64,000 nt of DNA. It comes from Sedimentisphaerales bacterium. Lineage in GTDB: Bacteria; Planctomycetota; Phycisphaerae; Sedimentisphaerales; SM23-30. The stretch covers positions 24,237 through 88,236 of the forward strand of contig JAFGKT010000027.1 in NCBI GenBank assembly GCA_016928435.1, written 5' to 3'. Below the pieces are notes generated by a model. It did not search any database. It was not told where the DNA came from and worked only from the letters and a program-made list of their open reading frames with translations. This document shows, piece after piece, positions 16,577 to 26,028 of the stretch. The first letter of the stretch is position 1, and every line of letters starts with the position of its first letter. The translations under genes and the position numbers were made by a program.

Positions 16577-16750
16577 GATCAACTCCGGCGATGGTCTGAG
16601 ACAATGCAAAAGGTTATGGTTTAATATACTTAGCAACAATATTTCTAACGGAAAAGCGGGCGGAAATCAAGCATTACAGGGGGGGGCGGAGGCATAAGAA
16701 GTTAATCTGCTTACGTGGATAAAAAGGTGAGATTTTTGCATAGACAAGGG

Positions 16751-16778
16751 TTGACTGGTGGGCAAAGGCGGCTATAAT
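16751..16778 (+). promoter_or_regulatory. Strong sigma-70-type promoter of the small basic protein gene
   Basis: TTGACT, a 16-base spacer and a perfect TATAAT lie about 60 bases upstream of the start codon at 16839. Confidence 0.8.
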
Positions 16779-16838
16779 TAGGGTTTGCTCAATTGGCATG
16801 AAATACGTAACCCCATGTAAAATGGAGAGTTAAGAATA

Positions 16839-17072
16839 ATGGGACGTCGACGCGACCGGTTAAACAAACGTTTGGCAAATGCTACCCAGACTCGGCAAGA
16901 GAATTCTCTGCGTAAAGAGAGGCAACACGCCCGCACGGATGCGGTTATGCTTGACCTTTTGAAGAAGGGTGATCTGCCTTATACGCCTGGTACGATGAGC
17001 TGGCTCAGTGTGAAACTGGGCAAAAAGGCTTCGCGTATTACTACTGAAGACGTAAAGAGCCTGTTGGCCTAA
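16839..17072 (+). CDS. Small basic protein, unrecognised
   Basis: A 77-residue protein that I cannot assign to a family. The first 35 residues are strongly basic (MGRRRDRLNKRLANATQTRQ...RKERQHAR) and should bind nucleic acid. The second half has alternating hydrophobic residues ending SRITTEDVKSLLA. GGAGAG lies upstream of the ATG. The gene is a compact unit with a near-consensus promoter and a strong terminator, which is the layout expected for a highly expressed small protein. A ribosome- or nucleoid-associated role is a reasonable guess only; it does not resemble S20 or the other small ribosomal proteins I know. Confidence 0.7.
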   Translation: MGRRRDRLNKRLANATQTRQENSLRKERQHARTDAVMLDLLKKGDLPYTPGTMSWLSVKLGKKASRITTEDVKSLLA

Positions 17073-17144
17073 ATTCAGGTTAATCCGTGAATAGTGGGGG
17101 ACATTGGATGTTGCGTTTTGAGAGCATGATACAGTAAGTTACAA

Positions 17145-17172
17145 CCCCCTGACGGGTCAGGGGGCTAATTTG
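17145..17172 (+). terminator. Hairpin terminator after the small basic protein gene
   Basis: CCCCCTGA and TCAGGGGG around CGGG, followed by CTAATTTG. It lies about 70 bases past the stop and belongs to the same hairpin family as those at 6013 and 21337. Confidence 0.75.
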
Positions 17173-17268
17173 TTGTGTGAACAAAGAAGAAGGTGGACTG
17201 ATCCTGCGGAAATCGCGGATGAGTTTTTTTGTGGGTGGGTGGGGGTACAGCGGTGTTAAGGGGTTTTT

Positions 17269-18822
17269 CTAGAGATCGTTTTGCTGTGGATTTAGGAGTC
17301 TGTCCACGGTTTCCCAAAATTCATCCTGACTGACAGATAGTCTTAGGGTCTGCATATAGCCGCTGTTGTCGATTGCCACGATCCGGCGTATTTCTTCCAC
17401 TGTTTTGGTTGTGAATTTCACTGGTCCTTTGAGTGGTTCGATGATCTTGGCTTCTAGGCGGGGGAACCTGAGTGTGACGTCGGCAAAAACCGCGCCCAGC
17501 ACTTCAATTTCGGGAGCTTTGTCGCTGGTGGGAATATCAACAGCCCGGCGTAACTCGGCGGTCATCTCGTTGATCTCTTCTTCGAGTTTTCTGATATTCT
17601 GTATTATCTTAGCTGCGTTTTTCTTTTGGTCGCTGTTGAGTTGCTTTAGGTAGGCCAACAGCGGCGTAACGGCTTGGAGGCCTTTTTGGATAAACGCTCG
17701 TTTTTTATCGATTTCCTCGGCATATCTGAAACATTTCTCGCGCAGACTTTGATCTATTCCCACATCTACTAGTGTTGGCACTCCGGCTTCTGAACCGAGA
17801 ATTTTCACTTTGATGCCGTTGGTCGCGATAGTGTGGCCTCCGACGAGTGGTCCGTTCTCGATAATGACTTTTCCGCCGCAATCCAGTTGGCAGTTGACGA
17901 TTTCGCTTTGCACGATGACATCGCGGCCGACTTTGACATTAGCGTTGGTTATGTATTTACTGATGATATCCTCTCCGGCGTGGACGGTTCCTTTTTCTTT
18001 GCTGGTAATTCCGCCGAGACAGGTTAGGCTTTTTTCGGCGTGGACTTCGGCGGCTTCGATGAATCCCCTTACTAGGATGTTGGAGCGGCTATGCACTTTG
18101 AAGCAGTCGAGAATATTTTTGCCGACATTGACATCGCCGGTGAATTCTATGTTGCCAATGGAGAAGTCCACGTCTTCAGGGATATCCAAATTGGTATCAA
18201 CCCAAACACGATTGTTTTGGAAATTGACTCTGCCTTCGCAGTCGGCATATACTTGGTCGCCTTGCCTGCGGACGTTTGGTCCCAGATTTATTTTAGCCTC
18301 TGCTCCGGTTCGGCGGGGGATTGGGTTGCCGAACACGTCAATACCGTCTTGGCCTTTGGTAGGTGGGTGAATGTGGAGAATTGGCGCGTTTTTACCAACG
18401 GAGATTATGGTGCTGCGTTCGTAGTGGCTTTGGTTGGCGTTTTCAGGGGTCGCGGGTTTATTATTGGCTTGGGAGTTTTTGGCTGCTTGTTGGGCGTTTT
18501 CGTTTTTCGGGGGTGAATCTTGGGGCGTAGTTTTTTTATCAAAGAGGGTTTCTATGCTGCCATCTTTTTCGTGGATGGGGGCGGTGCCCTGCGCGATGAC
18601 GATCGGTTGAGGGATTTGATTGTCTTTTGTTTTCTCCACGAATTTTTGAATCGCCTGCTGAGCGTCCTTTTGCAGGATTATTTTCAAGGAGTTCACTTCG
18701 GCTGTGATATCGTCGACTGATACACTAGTTCCGGGCAGCGCGTCCGGGGTGAGCGCTAAGGTGGCTGTGAGCATATCGTCGCTGATTTTTACACAAAACA
18801 TTTTGCTGGCGGTAGATGCCAT
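17269..18822 (-). CDS. FapA-like DUF342 protein
   Basis: A 517-residue cytoplasmic protein of the DUF342/FapA family. After a divergent N-terminal region and a low-complexity linker (about 100-135, rich in Asn, Gln, Lys and Pro), the beta-helical domain starts at PTKGQDGIDVFGNPIP and runs through repeated turns such as GNIEFTGDVNVG, VRGFIEAAEVHAEKSL and GGITSKEKGTVHAGEDI. A coiled coil (YAEEIDKKRAFIQKGLQ...RKLEEEINEMTAELRRAV) follows. Family members bind the cell-pole or flagellar/signalling machinery in some bacteria, but the molecular role is poorly known. The start is firm: GAGGAGG lies five bases before the ATG. Confidence 0.85.
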   Translation of the reverse strand: MASTASKMFCVKISDDMLTATLALTPDALPGTSVSVDDITAEVNSLKIILQKDAQQAIQKFVEKTKDNQIPQPIVIAQGTAPIHEKDGSIETLFDKKTTPQDSPPKNENAQQAAKNSQANNKPATPENANQSHYERSTIISVGKNAPILHIHPPTKGQDGIDVFGNPIPRRTGAEAKINLGPNVRRQGDQVYADCEGRVNFQNNRVWVDTNLDIPEDVDFSIGNIEFTGDVNVGKNILDCFKVHSRSNILVRGFIEAAEVHAEKSLTCLGGITSKEKGTVHAGEDIISKYITNANVKVGRDVIVQSEIVNCQLDCGGKVIIENGPLVGGHTIATNGIKVKILGSEAGVPTLVDVGIDQSLREKCFRYAEEIDKKRAFIQKGLQAVTPLLAYLKQLNSDQKKNAAKIIQNIRKLEEEINEMTAELRRAVDIPTSDKAPEIEVLGAVFADVTLRFPRLEAKIIEPLKGPVKFTTKTVEEIRRIVAIDNSGYMQTLRLSVSQDEFWETVDRLLNPQQNDL

Positions 18823-19159
18823 TATGCCCTCCTCGGGCGTACGTACCCTTAATGACGTATGTTATTTTTATCGCCCTGTGCCAGGTTGAACTTGACTACG
18901 GAATAATTTGTAATGTGCCATGGCAGCGGAATCGCGTTCATTCCGGCTAATAGCAGGCATAGCCGATTGTTAGGGTTCTGTATGGTGGTTATGGGGTTGC
19001 GAATTGTTGTGTTGGGCAAAAAAAAAGTGGGAACGTCATGGCGTATTGGTTGTCGAAATGTTAGGATGCGCACTTGGAGTGGCATCATCGAGACCTATTG
19101 AGGCAAACGGTTAAGGCGTGTATGAGTTAAAACCCCTTGTTTTTTCGGAGGACGTATTC
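18823..19159. other. Divergent intergenic region
   Basis: About 340 bases between fapA-like (minus) and the DUF4139 gene (plus). It must hold both promoters. I see no repeat, hairpin with T-run or credible small gene; the short open frames on either strand lack ribosome binding sites. Confidence 0.5.
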
Positions 19160-21286
19160 ATGATTCAGAAGCGAATCTTTGGACAGATGTTATTGTCGGC
19201 GGTTTTTGTGGTGAGTTTGGTGGTTGGTATTTCATGGGCCGATAATGTGGCTGATATGGGAGGCGCCATCGGAGAGGCCCAGGATTTGCCCATACGTACG
19301 GTGGTGTTGTACAGTCACGGCGTAGGGTATTTCGAGCGAGGCGGGACGGTCGAAGGCGGCCAACCGGTATCGCTGCACTTTGGACGAGAGCAGATGAATG
19401 ATTTGCTCAAGAGTTTGGTGGCGGTTGATTTCAGCGGGACGCCGATCAGCGACATTGTATATGACAGTACCAAGACGGTGGAGCAGTTGTTGGCGGACTA
19501 TCCGTTTAATTTGCGGTCGAATTTTGGTTTGCCGCAATTGATGTCGCAATCGCAGGGCACGATGGTAGAGTTGGTTTTGGCCAACACCGACGTGAGGCAG
19601 GGGCGGATAATAGGAGTGGAACAGCGTAATGTGGTGCAGGGAGAATCGGAACAGACCAGGTATTTGATTACGATAATGGATGCTTCGGGGATTATGGAAT
19701 CGTATGATGTTGACAGTGTGAGCCGGTTTCGTTTTTTGGATGAGCGGCTGCAGGGAGAGTTTCAGCGATATTTGGAGATATTGACGCAGCGTAATCGTAA
19801 TGATGAAAAGACGGTTACGATTTATCCGGGCGGAACGGGCCCGCGGGAGTTGTTGGTTGGTTATGTCAGCGAGGCGCCGATTTGGAAGGCGACGTATCGG
19901 TTGATATTGTCTGACGCTTCGGCGGATGAGCTGCATTTGCAGGGTTGGGCGATAGTTGATAACGTGAGTGAAGAAGATTGGGAGAATGTGAATTTGTCGT
20001 TGGTGAGCGGCTTGCCGATCTCTTTTGTGCAGAATTTGTATGATCCGTTGTTTAGGCAACGGCCGGTGATAGCGTTGGCGACGGGGCCTGCGGTGCTGCC
20101 TAGTACTCCGGAAGCCCAACAGTTTGGCGTTCAGTTGCGTCGGCGCGCCGGCTCAGCAGGAGAGATGGAGATGGATAGAGTTTCTTCCTCGCCGATGGCG
20201 GCTCCGGGATATGCGTACGGCATGGATGAAGGCGGGGGTGCGATGAATTTGCAACAAAGTATTACAGCGGACGATATGCGGCAGTTGCAATCGGAAGCGG
20301 CCACGAGTGATTTAGGTGAGTTGTTTGAGTATCGTATCGATCATCCGGTGACGATTGCGCGTAACCGTTCGGCGTTGCTGCCGATTGTGGCGTCAGATGT
20401 GAGCGGGCAAGTGGTTGCTTTGTATAATGAATCAGTGCGGTCGGCGAACCCCATGGCGGCGGTGCGTATGACCAACACCACGGGGTTGACGCTGGAAGGC
20501 GGGGCGCTGACGGTGTTCCGAGAAGGCAGCTATGTGGGTGAGGGCCTTGTCGAGACGATCAAGGCGGACGAACAGCGTTATATTACTTACGCGGTGGATT
20601 TGGGCGTTCGTGTGGAAAGCGAAAATGACAGCCGAAGCCAGGATGTGTTCCGCGTATTGATCGAACGGGGCGTTATGCGTCAGTTCAGATATGTGTTGGC
20701 GACGAAGACTTACAATATCACCAATGTGGACGATGAGGCCAAGACGGTGGTGATTGAACATCCGATTAACAGCGGTTGGGAACTGATGACCCAAGAGGGA
20801 TTGATCGAGACGACGGATAGCTATTATCGGTTCGAGGTCGAGGTGCCGGCGCAATCTACGGTGGCGTTCGCGGTTCAGCAGCGGCGTGATCACGTGGAAA
20901 CGATCGCTTTGCGTAATGTAACATCGGACGATGTTCTGTTGTACTTCAGACAGCATCATATCGATGAGGCGATTCGGGACCAGTTGCTGCAGATTACCAG
21001 TATCAAAGCAGATATCGCTCAAGTGGATCGGCAGATTGATGAGTTGCGTGACCGTAGGGGTGATATCACCGACGAGCAGCGGCGTCTGATAGAGATTCGC
21101 GGACGTCTGCGTGACACTCGGGAAGAAGTGGCGCTGGCGGCGGATTATATCAGCCGAATCGGCGCGATGGAAACCGAACTAGATGAAATTGATGTTCAGT
21201 TGGAGCAATTGCGGGCGCAACTTGAAGGCCTGCAAAACACTCTGGACGAGTTGTTGGAGAATTTATCTTACGACTTGCGTTTGTGA
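19160..21286 (+). CDS. Exported DUF4139 domain protein
   Basis: A 708-residue exported protein. The signal peptide is MIQKRIFGQMLLSAVFVVSLVVGISWA. The N-terminal part has PIRTVVLYSHGVGYFERGG, typical of DUF4140/DUF4139 proteins, and the core beta-sandwich includes LLVGYVSEAPIWKATYRLIL and GWAIVDNVSEEDWENVNLSLVSG. The last 100 residues form a coiled coil (SIKADIAQVDRQIDELRDRR...LRAQLEGLQNTLDELLENL). The start is firm, with GGAGG eight to nine bases upstream of the ATG at 19160. Related eukaryotic and bacterial proteins have no agreed function; an envelope structural role is likely. It is a single-gene unit ending at a hairpin shared with the convergent opp operon. Confidence 0.85.
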   Translation: MIQKRIFGQMLLSAVFVVSLVVGISWADNVADMGGAIGEAQDLPIRTVVLYSHGVGYFERGGTVEGGQPVSLHFGREQMNDLLKSLVAVDFSGTPISDIVYDSTKTVEQLLADYPFNLRSNFGLPQLMSQSQGTMVELVLANTDVRQGRIIGVEQRNVVQGESEQTRYLITIMDASGIMESYDVDSVSRFRFLDERLQGEFQRYLEILTQRNRNDEKTVTIYPGGTGPRELLVGYVSEAPIWKATYRLILSDASADELHLQGWAIVDNVSEEDWENVNLSLVSGLPISFVQNLYDPLFRQRPVIALATGPAVLPSTPEAQQFGVQLRRRAGSAGEMEMDRVSSSPMAAPGYAYGMDEGGGAMNLQQSITADDMRQLQSEAATSDLGELFEYRIDHPVTIARNRSALLPIVASDVSGQVVALYNESVRSANPMAAVRMTNTTGLTLEGGALTVFREGSYVGEGLVETIKADEQRYITYAVDLGVRVESENDSRSQDVFRVLIERGVMRQFRYVLATKTYNITNVDDEAKTVVIEHPINSGWELMTQEGLIETTDSYYRFEVEVPAQSTVAFAVQQRRDHVETIALRNVTSDDVLLYFRQHHIDEAIRDQLLQITSIKADIAQVDRQIDELRDRRGDITDEQRRLIEIRGRLRDTREEVALAADYISRIGAMETELDEIDVQLEQLRAQLEGLQNTLDELLENLSYDLRL

Positions 21287-21332
21287 TTACTCAGGCTGAG
21301 TGATGTGATTGAGAATCATCTAGAGTTATTGC

Positions 21333-21362
21333 AAAAAACCCCCTGACAGGTTAGGGAGCTAA
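21333..21362. terminator. Bidirectional hairpin between convergent genes
   Basis: CCCCCTGAC and GTTAGGGAG form an imperfect stem, flanked by AAAAAA on the left and CTAAT on the right. Read on the minus strand it ends in TTTTTTG, as expected for the end of the opp operon. It is the third member of the CCCCC(T/C)GAC hairpin family. Confidence 0.68.
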
Positions 21363-21438
21363 TCTGACGGGCGAATACGCTAGATAGCAGTTGTGCTGAT
21401 CTAGATTCAGATGGTCAGCAGGACACGATATTGGGAGA

Positions 21439-22443
21439 TCATTTCGCGACCCAGCAGGAAGCTATGTGGTCGGGATGATCTCCCTTTTGCGTTAGGGGGG
21501 GCAGGTCGTGTTTGCATTGTTCGACGGCGTTCGGGCAGCGGGGGTGGAAGGGGCAGCCGGCGGGTGGATTGATGGGGCTGGGTACTTCGCCTCTTAGTAT
21601 GATGCGATGCTGTTTGCGGTGCGGGTCAGGTTGCGGTATGGCGGACATCAGGGCGATGGTGTAGGGGTGTTTGGGGTTGGCGTATAGTTCTTTTGATGAA
21701 GCGTATTCTACGATACGGCCTAGATACATTACCGCGACGTAATCGCTGATGTGTTCGACTACGGCGAGGTCGTGGGCGATGAAAAGGTAGGTCAGTCCCA
21801 TTTCGGCTTGGAGGTCTTGGAGCAGATTAACGATTTGGGATTGAATTGAGACATCGAGAGCGCTTACGGGTTCATCGCATATGATGAATTTTGGATTTAG
21901 CGCCAGGGCGCGCGCGATGCCTATGCGTTGGCGTTGTCCGCCGCTGAATTCGTGGGGGTATCGACTGGCGTGTTTGCTGGATAGGCCGACCTTGTTCAGC
22001 AGTTGTGCCACCAGTTCTCGGCGTTGCTCGCCCCGTGCGATTCCATGCACCGTCATTGCTTCTCCGACAATGTTGCTTACGGTCATGCGGGGGTTGAGCG
22101 AGCCGTAGGGGTCTTGGAAGATAATTTGCATTTCGCTTCGGGCGGCGCGGAGCTGTTTGGCGTTCATGCCAAATACGTTGCGATTGTTGAAAGAGAAACT
22201 TCCTGAGGTGGCTGGTACGAGTCGGAGCATGGAGCGTCCGACGGTAGTTTTGCCGCAGCCGCTCTCGCCGACCAGGCCGAGCGTTTTACCGGGCTGGATG
22301 CGGAAACTGACATCTTCGACGGCTTTTACCCAATTGTGGATTCGGCTGAACAAGCCTCGGCGGATTGGGAAGTAGGTGCGCAGCTCATTTACGACTACTA
22401 GATCGTTGCCGTTGTCGCTATTGTTGGATGGGTTGTTGTTCAT
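21439..22443 (-). CDS. oppF: Oligopeptide/dipeptide ABC transporter ATPase, OppF type
   Basis: One of the two ATPases that power peptide uptake. Walker [15 protein letters not shown], the LSGGQ-type signature FSGGQRQRIGIARAL, Walker B FIICDEPVSALD and the switch His in FIAHDLAVV are all present. The C-terminal oligopeptide-ABC extension is visible as GCPFHPRCPNAVEQC, with cysteines that in relatives bind a Fe-S cluster. I prefer the ATG at 22443 to a TTG two codons upstream. It is the last gene of the purC-opp cluster, 35 bases after oppD. Confidence 0.93.
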   Translation of the reverse strand: MNNNPSNNSDNGNDLVVVNELRTYFPIRRGLFSRIHNWVKAVEDVSFRIQPGKTLGLVGESGCGKTTVGRSMLRLVPATSGSFSFNNRNVFGMNAKQLRAARSEMQIIFQDPYGSLNPRMTVSNIVGEAMTVHGIARGEQRRELVAQLLNKVGLSSKHASRYPHEFSGGQRQRIGIARALALNPKFIICDEPVSALDVSIQSQIVNLLQDLQAEMGLTYLFIAHDLAVVEHISDYVAVMYLGRIVEYASSKELYANPKHPYTIALMSAIPQPDPHRKQHRIILRGEVPSPINPPAGCPFHPRCPNAVEQCKHDLPPLTQKGDHPDHIASCWVAK

Positions 22444-22478
22444 GAGCAATCAGTTTCGGTTATGGTCGCCGCGGTTAT

Positions 22479-23483
22479 TTATGTTAGGGCTCCGGCCTCT
22501 TTGGCGGTTTTCCAGCAGGCGGAAAAATGGCCAGGTTTGATTTCGACTAGAGACGGTTCTTCGCTGTGACAGCGTTGATCTTGATGTGCATAAGGACAGC
22601 GGGGATGGAACTTGCAGCCGGAAGGGAATTCCGAGGGGTCGGGCACGGTACCGGGGATTACATCGAGACGTTCTTTAACGCTGCCTAGTTTTGGCAGTGA
22701 ACGCATAAGACCTTGGGTATAAGGGTGCAGGGGCTGGGCGAAGATTTCGTTAACGTTGGCGCGTTCGACGATTTTGGAGGCGTACATCACGGCTACATCG
22801 TCGGCGTTCTCGGCAACGACGGCCAGGTCGTGGGTGATGAGGATGACTGCCATGTTGTTACGCCGTTGGAGTTTTTTTAGCAGTTCGAGGATTTGTGCTT
22901 GAATGGTGACATCGAGGGCGGTGGTGGGTTCATCGGCGATGAGCAGGGCGGGGTCGCATGAAAGCGCCATGGCGATCATAGCGCGTTGGCGCATGCCGCC
23001 TGACAGTTGATGAGGATATTCCTGGACGCGTCTTTCGGGTTCAGCGATTCCGGTGAGGCGGAGCATTTCGATGGCTCGGGACCATGCTTCGGGGCCTCGT
23101 TTACCTTGATGGAGTTCGACGGCTTCGACTATCTGCTGGCCGATGGTGTAAACGGGGTTCAGGCTGGTCATTGGTTCTTGGAAGATCATGGCGATGTCGT
23201 TGCCGCGTATGGACCGCATTTGTTTTTCGGAGAGCTTGAGCAGGTCTTTGCCGTTGAAGAAGATTTTGCCGCTTACGATTTTTCCGGGCGGATCGGGGAT
23301 GAGTCTTAGCACCGATAGGGCGGTTACACTTTTGCCGCAGCCGCTTTCGCCGACCACCGCTAGGGTCTTGCCGGGTTCGATGGAATAGCTAACGCCGTTG
23401 ACGGCATTGAATGTGCCTTCGTCGGTGAAGAAGGAAACGGTTAGGTCTTCAATGGCAAGCAGTTTGTTGTTTGAGTTGGTCAT
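22479..23483 (-). CDS. oppD: Oligopeptide/dipeptide ABC transporter ATPase, OppD type
   Basis: Partner ATPase of OppF. The 334 residues include Walker [17 protein letters not shown], signature [16 protein letters not shown], Walker [13 protein letters not shown], the switch His (LITHDLAVV), and the C-terminal motif [17 protein letters not shown]. Its start codon overlaps the oppC stop as ATGA, so the two are translationally coupled. The pair OppD plus OppF marks this as a peptide or nickel-type importer of the Opp/Dpp class. Confidence 0.94.
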   Translation of the reverse strand: MTNSNNKLLAIEDLTVSFFTDEGTFNAVNGVSYSIEPGKTLAVVGESGCGKSVTALSVLRLIPDPPGKIVSGKIFFNGKDLLKLSEKQMRSIRGNDIAMIFQEPMTSLNPVYTIGQQIVEAVELHQGKRGPEAWSRAIEMLRLTGIAEPERRVQEYPHQLSGGMRQRAMIAMALSCDPALLIADEPTTALDVTIQAQILELLKKLQRRNNMAVILITHDLAVVAENADDVAVMYASKIVERANVNEIFAQPLHPYTQGLMRSLPKLGSVKERLDVIPGTVPDPSEFPSGCKFHPRCPYAHQDQRCHSEEPSLVEIKPGHFSACWKTAKEAGALT

Positions 23484-25036
23484 GCTGCTTTCCTGAGTCG
23501 GGGGTCAATGGCATCGCGTAAACCTTCGCCGACGAGATTATACGCGGTAACGGTAAGAAATATCGCCAATCCGGGAAACAGCGACAGCCACCAGAGGAAT
23601 CTTCCTGTTGAGCTTACGCCTTGACTGAGCATTTGTCCCCAACTGGGCGTGGGTGGTGCGACGCCGAAGCCTAGGAAGCTCAATGCCGCCTCGGTGAAGA
23701 TCGCCCCGGCAATGCCGAACGTGGCGCTTACCAATACGGGCGCTATTCCGTTGGGCAGCATGTGTTTGAACAGCACCGATCGCAGCGGCAAACCCAGCGC
23801 CAGGGCGGCCTGGACAAAGTCCTGTTTTCGCAGTTTAAAAAATTCCGCCCGGATAAATCTCGCTACTCCGGTCCAACTGGTTACGCCGATAATGACCATG
23901 ATGTTGATCAGGCTGCGTTCAAAGAATGCCACGATTGTGATGATAAGGAAGAAGGTGGGTACCGCCATCATGATTTCGACGAATCTCATTCCGATGAAGT
24001 CTATCTTGCCGCCAAAATATCCCAGTATGGCTCCGACGAATATTCCGATGACGGATGATATTCCCACGGCGATGAAGCCGACCGAAAGCGAAATTCTGCT
24101 GCCGTGAATGAGCCGGCACAAAACATCGGAGCCGACATCGTCTGTACCGAGCCAATGTTCTCGGCTGGGCGGCTGCACGCTGGATTTGAGCTCGGTACGT
24201 TCGTAGCCGTAGGGCACGGGGGCGAATATGGCTTGGGTTGCCTGGCCTGATTCGACCATAAGTTTATAGTTGGTGGCGTCAAGTCTTTTGGATTTTACCA
24301 AGGCGACAATTGTCATGCCGACGCTCAATACGACAATCGCGATAATAATCTGTTTGGTGAATACCGCGCCTCGGTGGGAAGGATCGACTCGTTTGCGATT
24401 ACGCCGGGCGAGTATTACCAAGATAATTGCTGTAATGGCCGCCATGAATATCCAATAATCCACCATCTGGAGATTGCGAAACAGTGGGAATTGCAATTTG
24501 TCATGGCGATCAGTGACGGTATATGTGCAGGTATCGGTTCCAATGTAGCCCTTGTCAGGAACATAGCTGATAGTACTGTCGCCGTTGTCGATGACTTTGC
24601 CGTGGGCACCATTTGTGATGTCCAATATATACAGCAGGTCGCCATCAGCATCGTAATCATTTGCCAGTATGGTTGATGTCACGAAGTTTGCATTGACCAT
24701 AACAGAGATGTTGTCATCGGCGGCTATCGGCGGATTATTCTCGGTGTTGCTGGGCGTTTGGACTTGGTAGCTATTGGGTGTTTCAGATGTCTGACTCTGC
24801 GGCGGAATATTGCCGTTGGGGGTTATCGTTATCGTTACCGTTGCGGTAGAAACTCCGGTCCGCAGCACGTAAGGTTTATCATTAGCGATAAACGGAGCGA
24901 GGACGGCAACGGCGAACAGCAGGATGATGAAGGCGTAGCTGAGGGTGGTGAGTTTGCTTTTGAAGAACTGCCGGCGGACCATATCTCCGTATGATCGGCC
25001 CCAAGCGGTCGGATTGTTATTGGCTGTTTTTGTCAT
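23480..25036 (-). CDS. oppC: OppC-type permease with inserted Ig/cadherin-like domain and extra helices
   Basis: Inner-membrane permease of the peptide importer, 518 residues against about 300 for typical OppC. The ends are ordinary: a first helix at 33-51, then from about 294 the usual [19 protein letters not shown] and the permease core with the EAA-type loop. Between them lies about 215 extra residues. The segment 101-176 has the sequence pattern of a Big_9/cadherin-like tandem domain ([40 protein letters not shown]). Two additional helices at 192-210 and 229-247 flank a basic loop. By the positive-inside rule the domain lies outside the membrane. ATGA overlaps on both sides couple it to oppB and oppD. 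Confidence 0.9.
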   Translation of the reverse strand: MTKTANNNPTAWGRSYGDMVRRQFFKSKLTTLSYAFIILLFAVAVLAPFIANDKPYVLRTGVSTATVTITITPNGNIPPQSQTSETPNSYQVQTPSNTENNPPIAADDNISVMVNANFVTSTILANDYDADGDLLYILDITNGAHGKVIDNGDSTISYVPDKGYIGTDTCTYTVTDRHDKLQFPLFRNLQMVDYWIFMAAITAIILVILARRNRKRVDPSHRGAVFTKQIIIAIVVLSVGMTIVALVKSKRLDATNYKLMVESGQATQAIFAPVPYGYERTELKSSVQPPSREHWLGTDDVGSDVLCRLIHGSRISLSVGFIAVGISSVIGIFVGAILGYFGGKIDFIGMRFVEIMMAVPTFFLIITIVAFFERSLINIMVIIGVTSWTGVARFIRAEFFKLRKQDFVQAALALGLPLRSVLFKHMLPNGIAPVLVSATFGIAGAIFTEAALSFLGFGVAPPTPSWGQMLSQGVSSTGRFLWWLSLFPGLAIFLTVTAYNLVGEGLRDAIDPRLRKAA

Positions 25037-26028
25037 CGGCCCTCGAATGATATTCTAGGATCGGCAATTGCGTAGGCGATATCCGCCAAGAGCAATCCGA
25101 TGAGATTAAGCGAGCCGGCGATGGTAGCGACTGCCATGATAACGTTGTAGTCTCTGGTGGTAACGGCCTCGAATGCGAGCAGTCCCATACCGGGGATGCT
25201 GAAGATGCTTTCGATGATTACGGAACCGCCGAACATAGCTGGAAGTACGGTCGCCATGATGGTGATTACTGGAATGATACTATTGCGAAAGGCGTGACGC
25301 CACACGACGACCCGGCCTGATAGACCTTTGGCTCGGGCGGTACGCACATAATCCATTCTTAGATTGTCGAGCATTCCGGCGCGCACTTGTTTGGTGAGAT
25401 AAGCGAATCCGCTGTAGGTCATGCAGATGACCGGCAGGACTAGATGCCACAACCGATCAGCGAGCCACGGTATAAAGGGCATCATCTCAGCGTTATTGCT
25501 GCTTAGGCCCGCTGAAGGGAACCATTGGAAGAACGTCGGGTTGCAGAAATAGCCTATGAGCATTTGTCCGACCCACATCGCTGGGAGGGACCAGAGCATC
25601 AGCAGTATGGCGCCCAATCCTCGATCGAGAAACTTTTGGTGCTTGACGGCCGCGAGTGTGCCCATGGGTAAAGATAGGGCGTAAATGATGACGAAAGAGA
25701 TCAGGTTTAGGGTTAAGGTGATGGGCAGTCGTTGGGCGATGAGTTCGCTTACGGGCCGGCGGTGTTTAATCGATTGGCCGAAATCCAAACGCACTATCCG
25801 GGACAACCACTGACAATATTGCACATGTAATGGTTGGTCCAAACCGTATAGGGCTTGGCGCTGCTCGGTTATCTGCGCGGCCCGTTCGGAGTCCATTTCA
25901 GAATCCGCCCCCAAAGACAAATTAAAAGGGCTGCCTGGAGCAAAGCGGCTTATGGCGAAGACCATAATCGTTATGCCCAAGAGGGTAGGGATCATCAATA
26001 GTAATCGTCGAATGATATAAGTTGTCAT
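25033..26028 (-). CDS. oppB: Peptide ABC transporter permease, OppB type
   Basis: The other permease subunit, 331 residues with the family's six helices. The N-terminal MTTYIIRRLLLMIPTLLGITIMVFAISRFAPGSP and the cytoplasmic coupling loop DYVRTARAKGLSGRVVVWRHAFRNSIIPVI are characteristic. Its ATG shares one base with the purC stop (TAATG), and its stop overlaps oppC as ATGA. No substrate-binding protein (OppA) is encoded next to these genes, so it must come from elsewhere. Confidence 0.94.
   Translation of the reverse strand: MTTYIIRRLLLMIPTLLGITIMVFAISRFAPGSPFNLSLGADSEMDSERAAQITEQRQALYGLDQPLHVQYCQWLSRIVRLDFGQSIKHRRPVSELIAQRLPITLTLNLISFVIIYALSLPMGTLAAVKHQKFLDRGLGAILLMLWSLPAMWVGQMLIGYFCNPTFFQWFPSAGLSSNNAEMMPFIPWLADRLWHLVLPVICMTYSGFAYLTKQVRAGMLDNLRMDYVRTARAKGLSGRVVVWRHAFRNSIIPVITIMATVLPAMFGGSVIIESIFSIPGMGLLAFEAVTTRDYNVIMAVATIAGSLNLIGLLLADIAYAIADPRISFEGR

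Noticed and set aside
16839..17072. Small basic protein as ribosomal protein S20
   Set aside because: The basic N-terminus and size suggested it, but the sequence lacks the S20 pattern of Lys/Arg-rich helices along its full length.
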